Positions 1 through 7,877 of a DNA stretch of 64,000 nucleotides are shown here, piece by piece; the stretch's first letter is position 1, and every line of letters begins with the position of its first letter. The notes under the pieces are model-generated. The model saw only the letters and a program-made list of their open reading frames with translations, searched no databases and was not told the origin of the DNA. A program made the position numbers and the translations under genes. This DNA comes from Lewinellaceae bacterium (GTDB lineage: Bacteria > Bacteroidota > Bacteroidia > Chitinophagales > Saprospiraceae). The stretch is from assembly GCA_020636315.1 (NCBI GenBank), contig JACJYA010000018.1, positions 93,295-157,294 of the forward strand. Direction: 5' to 3'.

Positions 1-2391
1 AAGCCGTAACAACCGCATTGACTTGCCTTGGAAAAGGTCAGCTTCTTCTTCATTATTTTCTCCAAAGTTGAAGAAAAAGTGAAGCTTCACTTTTTCTCCG
101 TCATCTTCTATCCAGGGAATTTTACCACTTGCCTGAAATTCCCGCAAAAAATCAGGCAGGATTTGCGCAGCTGCTTTCCGGCATTCCTCATTTCCATACT
201 GCAAACCGAGCAGCAAATCTGCCAGGTTATCAAGCAGTACGTTTTCTGCTTCTGTTTCCTGTAATCCTGCAATTATACCTGCCGGAATTTTCCGCCCGAT
301 TTTGAAGTGGCCCAGCCAAAAAAGGGAATACCCCAGTGCAGATAGCTCCCGTGCACTTTGAATGTCTATGCTGCCCGGCATCACAAACTCGGTGAGCCAT
401 TTCCTTGCCAAATCGTAAAAGGTATCCAATGGAGCTAATGGACTTAACAAGGCATTTATTTTCTTCGATTTTTCTTCACCGATCAGTTGCTCAATAAAGG
501 AAAAATCGTCTGATTGAGCTAAGTATTGCATCATGAAGAGGGGCAACTCATCTGAAAAATCTGTTTTTAACTTGTCCAGAGTGGCGCTGTTGTCATGAAT
601 ATAGCCCTGTACGCCACACCAGATCAACCCGGTTAACAGCTCCTGGCATGTTTGCCACCTCGTGGGCTGTTGTTTAAGCAGAGCCTGCATCATTTGCTCA
701 GGCCAGCTGAACTGATAGGCATACTGCAATACGAAATTGCCCCAGTCTTCTTCAATTGTGAAGGGCAAGCTGGCAGCCAGCCAGTCCTCTACCGGCTCGA
801 TGACAGGGTCAGACAGCAGTTCCATCATCAAACGGGCACGGACGGGGTGCAGGGCTTCCAGATACCGGCCGTCTCCTGATGAGCGCAACAGGTACTCCTC
901 CTGAAAAAAGGCAATGCTCCTCTGAGGGGTGTTTAGCTGTAGGCTATTGAGCAGTTTCTTCAAGTCAAGGCGACAGTCGTGCGCTCCGGCAACGGCTACA
1001 TATTTCAGCAACTTCACCTGATCCAGGTCGCTTTCCTGTATGGCTTGCTCCTGTATGCGATCCAACTGGTTGCGGAGCCGGTCACGGAGCCGTTCTCCCT
1101 TCCTGAGCAAATAGGCAAACTCCAGCAGCGGCCCCTGCCCGCCAAACTTCGACCAGGCATCTGCGAAGTTGTAGAAGTGAGGTATGTCCACCTGTAGCCG
1201 GTATTGATCATACAGCCGCTCCGCTTCTTCCCGCGAAAAATCTAGTTTTACCTGGCCGACTTCTAAAAACTCCTCCAGGCTGGCGGAGCGGTTCAGTTCT
1301 TCTTCCCGTATCCCCACCAGGATTTTGCAGTTCGGCACTTCAACCAGGCGCTTGCACAGGTCTACCCAGTACGTATCCCCTGGTGCTACATCCACAAACA
1401 GTAGAAATGGATGTTGAAACGGACGGCTTAATGCCTCGATAGCCTGGGCGACATCCAGTACATGCGACTGATCTGTTAGTGTAGAGATTTGGTAGGCATA
1501 AGCAGCGGGATATCGCTCGTGCATATAGCGATAGGCCAGCGTACTCTTACCCTGCCCGGATGCGCCGTGCAGAATGACTACATCGTGCCGGGAGAATGCC
1601 TGGCTGAGCGCTTCCATCTTCGCCGGACGAGGAATATCCAGGCCGGCAAGGATGTGCTGGTACCGGGCAGCTATGCCTTCGAGAAATTGGGATTGCAGCT
1701 TTTCTGCCTCTCCCCTTTCAGAATCCAGGGGAAGGATAGACCGCCCGTATTCTTTAAGAAAAGAATGCCGCTCATTAATGAATGCTCCAACTTCCCCGAT
1801 TTTCTGAATAAGTGCGAGCCGGGTGACAGGTTGCTGCTGCTCTGCCAACTGGTACAGCCAGTAGAGTAAGACTTCACACCCGAGTTGTATATTAGTGCCA
1901 AGGAGTGTGCTCCGCAGTTGTTCGTCTACTTCTTGTTTTAACGCTTCTTCCGATATGTGGACAATCTCCAGGCGCTGCAGGAAAGCATCAGTTGCCGTTT
2001 GTTCGTACCCGTATTTATCCACCAGTTTACCCGATATCCTGCTTTTATCGGTACCTTTTTGAAAATCTGCCAACTCCTTACCCAGCGGACCTAAGGAGAC
2101 GATTTTAAATATGGCCTGTTCCTCCATTTTCATAACACTTAGGCAGCGATTGAAAAAGGAATCCGCCTGTTTGGGTTTAAAATCGGAAAGAGTGAGTGGG
2201 GCACGGAGGTCTTTTATTTGGGTGACCTCGGTAAAAACTTCTTTTTGCTTGACACTATAATCCTCCTGCAACTCTGGATAGACCACTTCACTTTCACCCG
2301 CCGCTAAAATACGGTATAGGGTATACAGAAACTGGGTTCTGTAGCCGCGGAGGGCTGGAGCGGCGTTGGTATCTGGCAAGGAAATTGGCAT
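1..2391 (-). CDS. Cap4-like nuclease / STAND NTPase, 3'-truncated by window edge
   Basis: Reads open without a stop from ATG at 2391 to the window edge (797 codons), so the C-terminus is missing. Residues ~15-70 hold a GYRTQ helix, acidic E40/E43/D44 and Q58-x-K60, the layout of Cap4/DUF4297-type PD-(D/E)xK DNA nucleases. A Walker A motif GASGQGKST lies at ~276-284 and a Walker B-like strand LLFVDVAP at ~328-336, followed by a helical, repeat-like region. Nuclease-STAND-sensor proteins are known antiphage (Avs/AVAST-like) effectors that sense a viral protein and then cut DNA; assigning that role here is inference. The neighbour on the same strand is a TIR-STAND protein, which supports a defence context. 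The P-loop is clear; the nuclease family call is moderate and the sensor unknown. Confidence 0.62.
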   Translation of the reverse strand, partial: MPISLPDTNAAPALRGYRTQFLYTLYRILAAGESEVVYPELQEDYSVKQKEVFTEVTQIKDLRAPLTLSDFKPKQADSFFNRCLSVMKMEEQAIFKIVSLGPLGKELADFQKGTDKSRISGKLVDKYGYEQTATDAFLQRLEIVHISEEALKQEVDEQLRSTLLGTNIQLGCEVLLYWLYQLAEQQQPVTRLALIQKIGEVGAFINERHSFLKEYGRSILPLDSERGEAEKLQSQFLEGIAARYQHILAGLDIPRPAKMEALSQAFSRHDVVILHGASGQGKSTLAYRYMHERYPAAYAYQISTLTDQSHVLDVAQAIEALSRPFQHPFLLFVDVAPGDTYWVDLCKRLVEVPNCKILVGIREEELNRSASLEEFLEVGQVKLDFSREEAERLYDQYRLQVDIPHFYNFADAWSKFGGQGPLLEFAYLLRKGERLRDRLRNQLDRIQEQAIQESDLDQVKLLKYVAVAGAHDCRLDLKKLLNSLQLNTPQRSIAFFQEEYLLRSSGDGRYLEALHPVRARLMMELLSDPVIEPVEDWLAASLPFTIEEDWGNFVLQYAYQFSWPEQMMQALLKQQPTRWQTCQELLTGLIWCGVQGYIHDNSATLDKLKTDFSDELPLFMMQYLAQSDDFSFIEQLIGEEKSKKINALLSPLAPLDTFYDLARKWLTEFVMPGSIDIQSARELSALGYSLFWLGHFKIGRKIPAGIIAGLQETEAENVLLDNLADLLLGLQYGNEECRKAAAQILPDFLREFQASGKIPWIEDDGEKVKLHFFFNFGENNEEEADLFQGKSMRLLRL

Positions 2392-2921
2392 AAGGGTAAA
2401 AGTAACTAATCTGATATTAAAATGGTCTTGCTTCCTGTCTTTACTTTTTTGTTTGAGGTTGCAATCTTTAAATAATGGAGGTATATAGCCCAAGGAGTGG
2501 GTGTACCTGCTGGACCTTGTTTTGATATGAAAACTCACCCTACTGTGATGGCCTCTTTATGCGATTTCTGTTCGTTGGAGAAAGAGATTGCCTTCAGCTA
2601 GCACTTCCTGCTATCAGGCGTGAAGAGGACTGTCACCTTCTGGTTCGTGCTCAGCCCAGTTCGTAACAAAGATGGACGTAATAACAGTGATTTCGGTTAA
2701 CATAACCCTAAGTTCTTTGATATGGATGCAAATAGATTTCCAGCGAGAGCAACAACGGCCGAAGAAGCAAAATCCACCGAATCATGGACCGATAGCCAAA
2801 TTCAAATGATGATTTTTTCAAAATCGGATGACTTCGGTATTATTTCAAAGGGTAAAAGAGTATCCGCCTACACCATCCGCTTTCGCTGGAAGCTTCGGCG
2901 TACAGAGAAAGGACTAAAGGG
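2392..2921. other. intergenic region between the two STAND genes
   Basis: This 530-base stretch has no convincing gene. A 35-codon plus-strand ORF at 2559-2666 and an 81-codon ORF at 2722-2967 resemble nothing and the second runs into the FGE gene. No copy of the FGE 3' end (a possible DGR template repeat) is visible here on either strand, and no reverse transcriptase. Confidence 0.5.
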
Positions 2922-4157
2922 TTATAAGTCCTGGGCTAAACGAAAGCCACCGCAGTTGTACCAATAGCTCGGAAAGTAGTCGACCCGAACCGGCACCCGG
3001 GAGACTTCGTCGTAGTTCCACGAACCACCGCGCAACACACGGCCGTCTCCTTTGGCCGCGCCGGCGAAATCTTTTGGCAGTTTCTGTGGGGATTCATCGT
3101 ACCAATCCCAGCACCATTCATCCACATTTCCACTCATATCATACAGCCCCAACTCGTTAGGATCCTTTTCCCCGACCGGGTGCGTCTTATTGTTGGAATT
3201 TTCACCGTACCATCCCACCTTGTCCGGGTTATCACTGCCGGCGTATTGAAACCCCTTGCTTTTCAACCCACCCCGGGCGGCGAACTCCCATTCCACTTCG
3301 GTAGGCAAGCGGTAGCCGCCGGCGCCTGGCGCCCGTTCCATCAGCCACTTTATTTCATCATTTTCGCTGGTGTTATTTGGGGCTTTTTTGGATTTATCAA
3401 TGCGGTAAGCTTTTTCCAGGCCCTGGGCTTCACTCAGCCAGTTGCAGTACTCCACAGCATCATACCAGGTAACATTCACTGCAGGGTGATCGCCATTTAC
3501 CCCCCAGCTCGGCGCCTTCTCCGTCAGTTCATTTTCCCGGCCGCTGGCAAAGAGGAACAGGCCGTATTCCCACCAGGTGGTGGGTACATTGGCCAGGCGG
3601 AAGCCGCTGGTTTCAGCCAGCCGTTCTTCTTTCCCTTCTCCGATCTTCAATTTTCCTCCCGGGATTTCCACCATCACTGAACCGGCAGGCGCGTAGTACC
3701 TTTTGAGCAGGCTGTCGTACCGGTTCGGGTTGATCCTTTTCAACCATTGGCGGGTTTTGGCTTTGTCCAGCGGGAAGGGCAAGTTGACCCCTTCCGTTTT
3801 CAGGGAATCCGAAAGCAGGTTGCTTTCCACCCACTTCTGTATCAAAGAACCGGCGTAAGCCCCTTTATTATAATTGGTTTCCGTCCCAAAAAACACCAGC
3901 TCATGGAGAAATGGCTGCAATTCCTCCCGGCGGATGCCGAGCTGAAGTAACTCCTCCAGCGTAGCATTAGCCTCGCCGTACTGCAGCTGATAGATCTGCT
4001 GTTCCAGCTTCTTCTTCAGTTCATTGAAGTAGCCCTCCGTTGTCTCCTTCAATTTAGCCTCGGTCAGCACCTGGTAGCGCTCGCGGATCACCTTGGCCAG
4101 CACGTCGTGCGAAAGGCGGGTAGCCTTCTGGCCGTCCATAGAAATCTCGGTAAGCAA
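2922..4157 (-). CDS. C-terminal part of TIR-STAND-FGE protein (FGE-sulfatase domain)
   Basis: Second half of the gene that begins at 5737, read in another frame. It starts inside the helical end of the STAND module (RLSHDVLAKVIRERY, typical of nSTAND1 proteins), passes a helical linker and, from about residue 165, enters a formylglycine-generating-enzyme-like (FGE/SUMF, C-type-lectin-like) fold: PTTWWEYGLF, AVNVTWYDAVEYCNWLS, YRLPTEVEWEFAARGG, LYDMSGNVDEWCWDWY, RVLRGGSWN and terminal GFRLAQDL. No catalytic FGE Cys pair is obvious, so a binding role is more likely than formylglycine synthesis. The internal ATG is probably not a real start. The last ~35 codons look like a DGR variable region. 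Confidence 0.8.
   Translation of the reverse strand: MLTEISMDGQKATRLSHDVLAKVIRERYQVLTEAKLKETTEGYFNELKKKLEQQIYQLQYGEANATLEELLQLGIRREELQPFLHELVFFGTETNYNKGAYAGSLIQKWVESNLLSDSLKTEGVNLPFPLDKAKTRQWLKRINPNRYDSLLKRYYAPAGSVMVEIPGGKLKIGEGKEERLAETSGFRLANVPTTWWEYGLFLFASGRENELTEKAPSWGVNGDHPAVNVTWYDAVEYCNWLSEAQGLEKAYRIDKSKKAPNNTSENDEIKWLMERAPGAGGYRLPTEVEWEFAARGGLKSKGFQYAGSDNPDKVGWYGENSNNKTHPVGEKDPNELGLYDMSGNVDEWCWDWYDESPQKLPKDFAGAAKGDGRVLRGGSWNYDEVSRVPVRVDYFPSYWYNCGGFRLAQDL
2925..3030 (-). other. DGR-like variable region at the 3' end of the FGE domain
   Basis: Between the conserved RGGSW and GGFRLAQDL the codons run AAC TAC GAC GAA GTC TCC, then later GTC GAC TAC TTT CCG AGC and TAT TGG TAC AAC TGC. Fifteen of the 22-23 variable codons are NNY, and W (TGG) sits where DGR templates often have AGG. 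If each is reverted to AAY/AGG, the peptide becomes the Asn-rich WNNN...PNNRNNNGGFR pattern of known DGR template repeats. This is what adenine-specific mutagenesis of an AAY-rich template yields. Neither template repeat nor reverse transcriptase lies in the window, so activity is unproven. Confidence 0.55.
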
Positions 4158-5737
4158 GTAATGCTTTTTGAACTCCCGGTGCAGCCCCGGAACACCTTTT
4201 CCTGCCGGAAAGGCTCCTGAGCAAAAAGCTCTTCATCCAGCCTAATGGCCGATGCCGGTTCATCCTGAACGTACTGGTCCAGTAACTGCAGCAACTTCTG
4301 TTCATCCGCCTGCGCTTCCGGGATCGTTTCCCGGACCTTTCCGATAAAATGCCCCAGCAGCCCATCCTGCCGGTCGATGATGTTATCCAGGTTATGGGCG
4401 GTTATCACTACCGTGCCGTCCGCCTGCCGGCAGTGCTCCCACAGCAGTTCCATATTCACCTGGACAAGGGGGGCAATGTGATAGTTGTCCCAGCCCTTCA
4501 GCAGCCGGCTAGCGATATCCCCCGGCAGGTTTTCCGGGGAGAACTTCAATTTGTATTTTGTTGCCAGCGCCGGGTCATTGGCCGCCCCGCTGATAGCCTC
4601 GGTGGCGCCCAAAAAGTCAAGCTGGTGCAGCGTATTTTCTTTGTCATACGGCAGGCGCAGCTTATCCAATACCTTGGTGACCCGCGCCATCTGCTCGCTC
4701 CGGAAGCTCAGGATAAACTTGTAGTTGCGATTCTTTACATTTACATAAGCCTCCTGAAGCGCCTGCGCCATCTCCTCCAACTCATTGGGCAGGCCCTCGA
4801 TACGGTCTGTGATGGCCTCCTCCACCTGGTCGAGGATGAGCAGCCTGTTGGCATCCGCCGCATTGGCCACATCCTCCAGCAGCATGCCCAAAACACCCTT
4901 TAGCCCGTTGATGGGGTCCTCCTCCCGGCGCCGGTACCGTACCGCCCAGCCCTGCCCCTCCACCCGGGGAATCAGCCCCGCCTGCAGCAGGGAAGACTTG
5001 CCCGTGCCCGAATAGCCATCCAGCAGGAAAATGCGGTGCTTATCTTCCCGGGTTACTTTAAAACAAAGGTGGTAGGTTTCCCGGCTTCTGCCGAAGAAAA
5101 TGCGGGCGTCCTCCCGGTGAAAGGGCCGCAGCCCGACGAAGGGCGACTCCGCCTCCGGCAGCAGCTGGGCCAGGGCAGGCGGCAGGGGGAATTCCTCCTC
5201 CAGCAGTTTGGAGAACAAGACGGCGCCATACCCTTCCTCCTTCTGTTCCAGCCCCGCTTTCTTACCCACCTGTTCGAAGAACTTTTCAAAGGCCGCTACG
5301 TCGGGGTTCTCTTTAAAATCGAGCGGCGCCGCATTATTAAAAGTATCGAAAAGCTCGCGGATCTCTTCCGGCAGGTGTTCCTTTTTCGGCTGCTTCGCGC
5401 CATTCACCCGGACCGGGATAATGGTAACGCCTGCCTCCAGCGCCGTCCTGATCTCGTGGCGCACATGACATTTAGGGTCGAAACACAACTTGCTTTTGAT
5501 CTCCAGTTCGCCGGCATAAGACACCCACCCCTCCGGGATAAGGCAGATCATCACCCGGGCGTTCTTTACAGTCCGTTCGATGTCCTCCCGCCAGCGGTCG
5601 CCCGCCTCCAGGGTCTGTTCGTCCATAAAGGCGTTACCAGGAAAGTGCAATTCCAGCATGAGATAGAGCAGCCGCGCCTCCAAGGTGGAGAGCGCCCGCC
5701 GGTAGTTGATGAAAATGGCTGGGTTTTCGTGCTTCAT
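4088..5737 (-). CDS. TIR domain - nSTAND1 NTPase, N-terminal part of frameshifted gene
   Basis: Residues 1-160 form a bacterial TIR domain (IFINYRR near the start, DEQTLEAGDRW, putative catalytic E95 in VRHEIRTAL, IIPVRVNGAKQP). From 200 comes an nSTAND1 NTPase: FVGLRPFHREDARIFFGR, Walker A GYSGTGKSS at 241-249, Walker B RLLILDQVEE near 295. TIR domains of this kind often cleave NAD+ when a STAND module oligomerises; that activity is inferred. The frame breaks near 4185-4188, where the coding strand has four Gs. One more G would read FRGLHREFKKHYLLTEI and join the FGE-containing frame ending at 2922, giving one protein of ~940 residues. The residues after the break in this frame are nonsense. 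True pseudogene or assembly error cannot be told apart here. Confidence 0.85.
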   Translation of the reverse strand: MKHENPAIFINYRRALSTLEARLLYLMLELHFPGNAFMDEQTLEAGDRWREDIERTVKNARVMICLIPEGWVSYAGELEIKSKLCFDPKCHVRHEIRTALEAGVTIIPVRVNGAKQPKKEHLPEEIRELFDTFNNAAPLDFKENPDVAAFEKFFEQVGKKAGLEQKEEGYGAVLFSKLLEEEFPLPPALAQLLPEAESPFVGLRPFHREDARIFFGRSRETYHLCFKVTREDKHRIFLLDGYSGTGKSSLLQAGLIPRVEGQGWAVRYRRREEDPINGLKGVLGMLLEDVANAADANRLLILDQVEEAITDRIEGLPNELEEMAQALQEAYVNVKNRNYKFILSFRSEQMARVTKVLDKLRLPYDKENTLHQLDFLGATEAISGAANDPALATKYKLKFSPENLPGDIASRLLKGWDNYHIAPLVQVNMELLWEHCRQADGTVVITAHNLDNIIDRQDGLLGHFIGKVRETIPEAQADEQKLLQLLDQYVQDEPASAIRLDEELFAQEPFRQEKVFRGCTGSSKSITCLPRFLWTARRLPAFRTTCWPR

Positions 5738-6140
5738 CGGTGCATTTGTTATTTGGGTAGCGGTGCAGTTGGTAAATATATGAAAATGGGGAGAATGATT
5801 GGGAGGGGAGGGGCAAGTGCTTTGCTTTCTTTAGGTGAGGGGTGAATGACGGGCTTTTTTACTGGCTGGAGAAAGTTCTAAAAAACGTAGGTGTAGTGGT
5901 TTTTTGAAACCCAGGGAAGGCTTGTCGTAAAAGGGTTTGAGGAAGATTTTGGCATCGTTTCCGGAAAGTTTTGAAAAACGAACGTTTTGATGGATTTTCC
6001 ATTTTACCCTTTCTCCCCTTCACACCACCACCCTGGGATGTTGTGCCAATGAGGAATGAGGCTGGTGGCCTTGCCAGCATAAACCTAAAAATGAAGGGAA
6101 AGCACAACGCGCCTTCCCTTCCAATTAACCGAGTAGCACC
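5738..6140. other. intergenic region upstream of the TIR-STAND gene
   Basis: No gene recognised in these ~400 bases. It should contain the minus-strand promoter of the TIR-STAND gene, but no clear TTTG/TAnnTTTG pair was found. A long plus-strand frame starting at 5971 is Ser/Cys low-complexity and is the shadow of the lipoprotein on the other strand. Confidence 0.4.
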
Positions 6141-6473
6141 TCAGCAATCACAATCCAAAAGAAAATCAGATTCTTCGCCTTGCAGTTGTTCCTTACCCAG
6201 GATCGGTGGAGGCTGGTTGCCAGGCGGAAGGGGCCTGCAATTGGTGCAACCGTCGGGCTCCTGGTCCTGTTCCTGCAGCTGTTCTTTCTCCAGGATTTCA
6301 GGTTCCGGGTTTTCCGGAACCGGGCGGCAATCGAGACAACCAACATCGTCGGACTGTAGCTGTTCTTTCAGTTGTAAGGAAGCGGGGGGCTCCAGGGTAA
6401 GGAATGGGTCCTCGCTGCAGGCAGAGAGGGTGATGGCCAGCGCGAAGGCGGCCAGGATGGTTGTAGTTTTCAT
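6141..6473 (-). CDS. small repeat-containing lipoprotein
   Basis: A 110-residue protein of unknown function. The signal peptide ends in a lipobox (ALAITLSAC), so it is probably a lipid-anchored periplasmic or surface protein. The mature part is three degenerate repeats of ~28 residues built on KEQLQ, then GCLDC or GCTNC with CRP(V/L)P, then P-rich PEIL/PPIL. The paired Cys in each repeat could bind metal or form disulfides. It stands alone between repeats; a hairpin with a T-tract lies just upstream of the start. Confidence 0.7.
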   Translation of the reverse strand: MKTTTILAAFALAITLSACSEDPFLTLEPPASLQLKEQLQSDDVGCLDCRPVPENPEPEILEKEQLQEQDQEPDGCTNCRPLPPGNQPPPILGKEQLQGEESDFLLDCDC

Positions 6474-6490
6474 AGCTGTTGTTGTTGTTG

Positions 6491-6518
6491 AAAAGAAAAA
6501 GGCAGCCCTGGGGCTGCC
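6491..6518 (-). terminator. hairpin with T-tract ahead of the lipoprotein gene
   Basis: On the minus strand GGCAGCC, a 4-base loop and GGCTGCC are followed by TTTTTCTTTT (plus-strand A-rich 6491-6500). It looks like a factor-independent terminator only ~20 bases before the ATG at 6473, so it may stop read-through or act as a leader attenuator. Confidence 0.5.
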
Positions 6519-6627
6519 GGAAAAAGGGGGGCAAAGGGTAGCTTTTAGGTTTATTTTTTTCTTTGCAGTAGGAATGTGCTTTTACTTTGTGGGTAGTTTA
6601 GAATTTTAGAATGGTTAGCCTTTTCTT

Positions 6628-6653
6628 GCCCTTTTTCCTTGATGAAAAAGGGC
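6628..6653. repeat. 10-bp perfect inverted repeat
   Basis: GCCCTTTTTC and GAAAAAGGGC flank a 6-base loop. There is no T-tract on either side, so it looks more like a dispersed palindrome than a terminator. Confidence 0.55.
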
Positions 6654-6664
6654 CAAAAAATCAA

Positions 6665-6873
6665 GGCTTTAGATCGTTTTGGATAGTACTAAGCTGAATT
6701 TTCTGTCAGCGCGGCCCAAGCCGTTCGCAAGGATGTGAAAGGAATTGGGCCCATCTCTTAGCTGTTCGGTTAGCATCAGGCCAGGATATTACGGTTGAGG
6801 CTCACTTCTGGGCAGCTTTACAGCCCTTTGGGAAAATTCAGCTAAGTACTATTGGCCAAAACGCTCTAAGGCC
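6665..6873. repeat. 209-bp element with ~40-bp terminal inverted repeats
   Basis: The left arm (6665-6703) and right arm (6832-6873) are near-perfect inverted copies: both contain CGTTTTGG, ATAGTACT and AGCTGAATTTTC, with a few mismatches and small gaps. The ~130 bases between have no ORF. It resembles a non-autonomous mobile or cruciform-forming intergenic repeat, and its ends differ from those of the 160-bp family elsewhere in the window. Confidence 0.6.
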
Positions 6874-7094
6874 GGTGGTCCCAATGGTCTGCCTTTATCC
6901 ATAGCTGTTTCACATAAGGAATGTCTGTCAAAGAGCCTGGCATTTCCGGGAAGGTGGCTGGTTGTTGTGGAGCTGACGGAGTGTGGAGGCTTGTGGTTGG
7001 AGCGGGAGGGCTGAAGGCCCGGGAAGAGGAGCAGCCATTTCCTGGAAATTACTACCCTTTGCCTGAACAATATACGCAGGAAAAGTATGATTTG

Positions 7095-7303
7095 TCAATG
7101 TTTTGATTGCAAAACTTTTAGCTGGAACCAAAAGCCGCCTTCCTGGAGGAGGCAATTGAGGTGAGGCTCCGAGAGTTGCATCATGGCGTAGAACCGGTTG
7201 CCGGGAAGGGAGCCGGTGTTTCCATTATCGAACGCGCCAGGGTAGGGGCAGAGCGGATCCGCCCAAATACTGATGGGAAGTCCTGAGGCGATGATGGGTA
7301 TAA
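7095..7303 (-). pseudogene. 3' fragment of the lipoprotein gene cut by the repeat at 7304
   Basis: Reads LIPIIASGLPISIWADPLC and on to a TGA at 7095, with no start of its own at the left edge. It lies in the same frame as the lipoprotein 5' part at 7458-7766. Removing the 162-bp element and one copy of the flanking TAA fuses the two into one continuous frame (SPLIPIIASG). Function unknown. Confidence 0.6.
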
Positions 7304-7465
7304 GAGCTTGATCGGATTCTATCCTTCGCGGATAAATTGCCACCTTTTTGATGATACTGCGTTGAAGAACCGGGCTTCGTAGCTCTGCTACGATCCCGAA
7401 CCTCCGCCTTGTCTCATCAAAAAGTTGTCTAATTTCTCCATCAAAGATAGAATCCGATCAAGCTC
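7304..7465. mobile_element. 162-bp MITE-like element, TAA target duplication
   Basis: Terminal inverted repeats begin GAGCTTGATCGGATTCTAT and match over ~50 bases with scattered differences. The element is flanked on both sides by TAA, carries a small central hairpin (TCGTAGctctGCTACGA) and has no ORF. It belongs to the ~160-bp family also found at 16577, 23752 and 45063. It interrupts a lipoprotein gene in frame and supplies an immediate TGA stop. Confidence 0.7.
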
Positions 7466-7766
7466 TAAGAGGGGACTCTATAGAGAACAGCCTTTGATGT
7501 TCATCCAGGAGGGCGATGAAGCCATCCCAGCCCGGGCAGGAAGCAAAGGCCTGTTTACCTGCCGGCAGGTAGCACCATTTCCCATTGGCATCAGGCTGGA
7601 TATTGAGGCGGACGAGGCAGGAATCGATGCTGTAGTAGCCTTCCACCAGGAGGGTATCGGGTGGGGTTTCGCAAGGACGTGGGGGAGAGGTTGGAGAAGG
7701 GACTGGTTTTTGCTGGCAAGCTGTTAGAGAAAAAGCCAGGAAGAGAAGGGGAGTTATCATTTTCAT
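7458..7766 (-). CDS. lipoprotein, truncated by a repeat insertion
   Basis: The signal peptide ends in a lipobox (LAFSLTAC), followed by a Pro-rich linker and a Cys-containing domain (YYSIDSCLVRLNIQP, GKWCYLPAGKQAF). No family recognised. The frame ends SPLRA-stop, and the last codons lie inside the inverted-repeat element starting at 7465. The remaining ~65 residues are found beyond the element at 7095-7303 in the same frame, so the intact protein was ~168 residues. The product seen here is probably non-functional or altered at its C-terminus. Confidence 0.65.
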   Translation of the reverse strand: MKMITPLLFLAFSLTACQQKPVPSPTSPPRPCETPPDTLLVEGYYSIDSCLVRLNIQPDANGKWCYLPAGKQAFASCPGWDGFIALLDEHQRLFSIESPLRA

Positions 7767-7877
7767 CAGATAGCTTTAAAAGAATGAAAGCATGGTAGTA
7801 CCACACTCAGAAGAAAAAAAGCTGGAGCCAGCGCCGCCGGCTCCAGGCAAACAGATGCGACATGACTAGCAGGAAAT

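Noticed and set aside
2641..2700. FGE-like tail (RNKDGRNNSDFG) that might be a DGR template
   Set aside because: Too short, in the wrong orientation, with a stop upstream and no match to the VR anchors GGFRLAQDL.
2722..2967. 81-codon ORF after the first STAND gene
   Set aside because: Runs antisense into the FGE end and resembles nothing.
3180..3680. 166-codon plus-strand ORF
   Set aside because: Antisense shadow of the FGE domain.
4185..4188. Programmed frameshift in the TIR-STAND gene
   Set aside because: No slippery heptamer with a stimulating structure; similar G/C-run losses elsewhere favour error or mutation.
5971..6609. 212-codon plus-strand ORF with Ser-Cys runs
   Set aside because: It is the opposite-strand reading of the repeat lipoprotein at 6141-6473, which has a clear signal peptide and lipobox.
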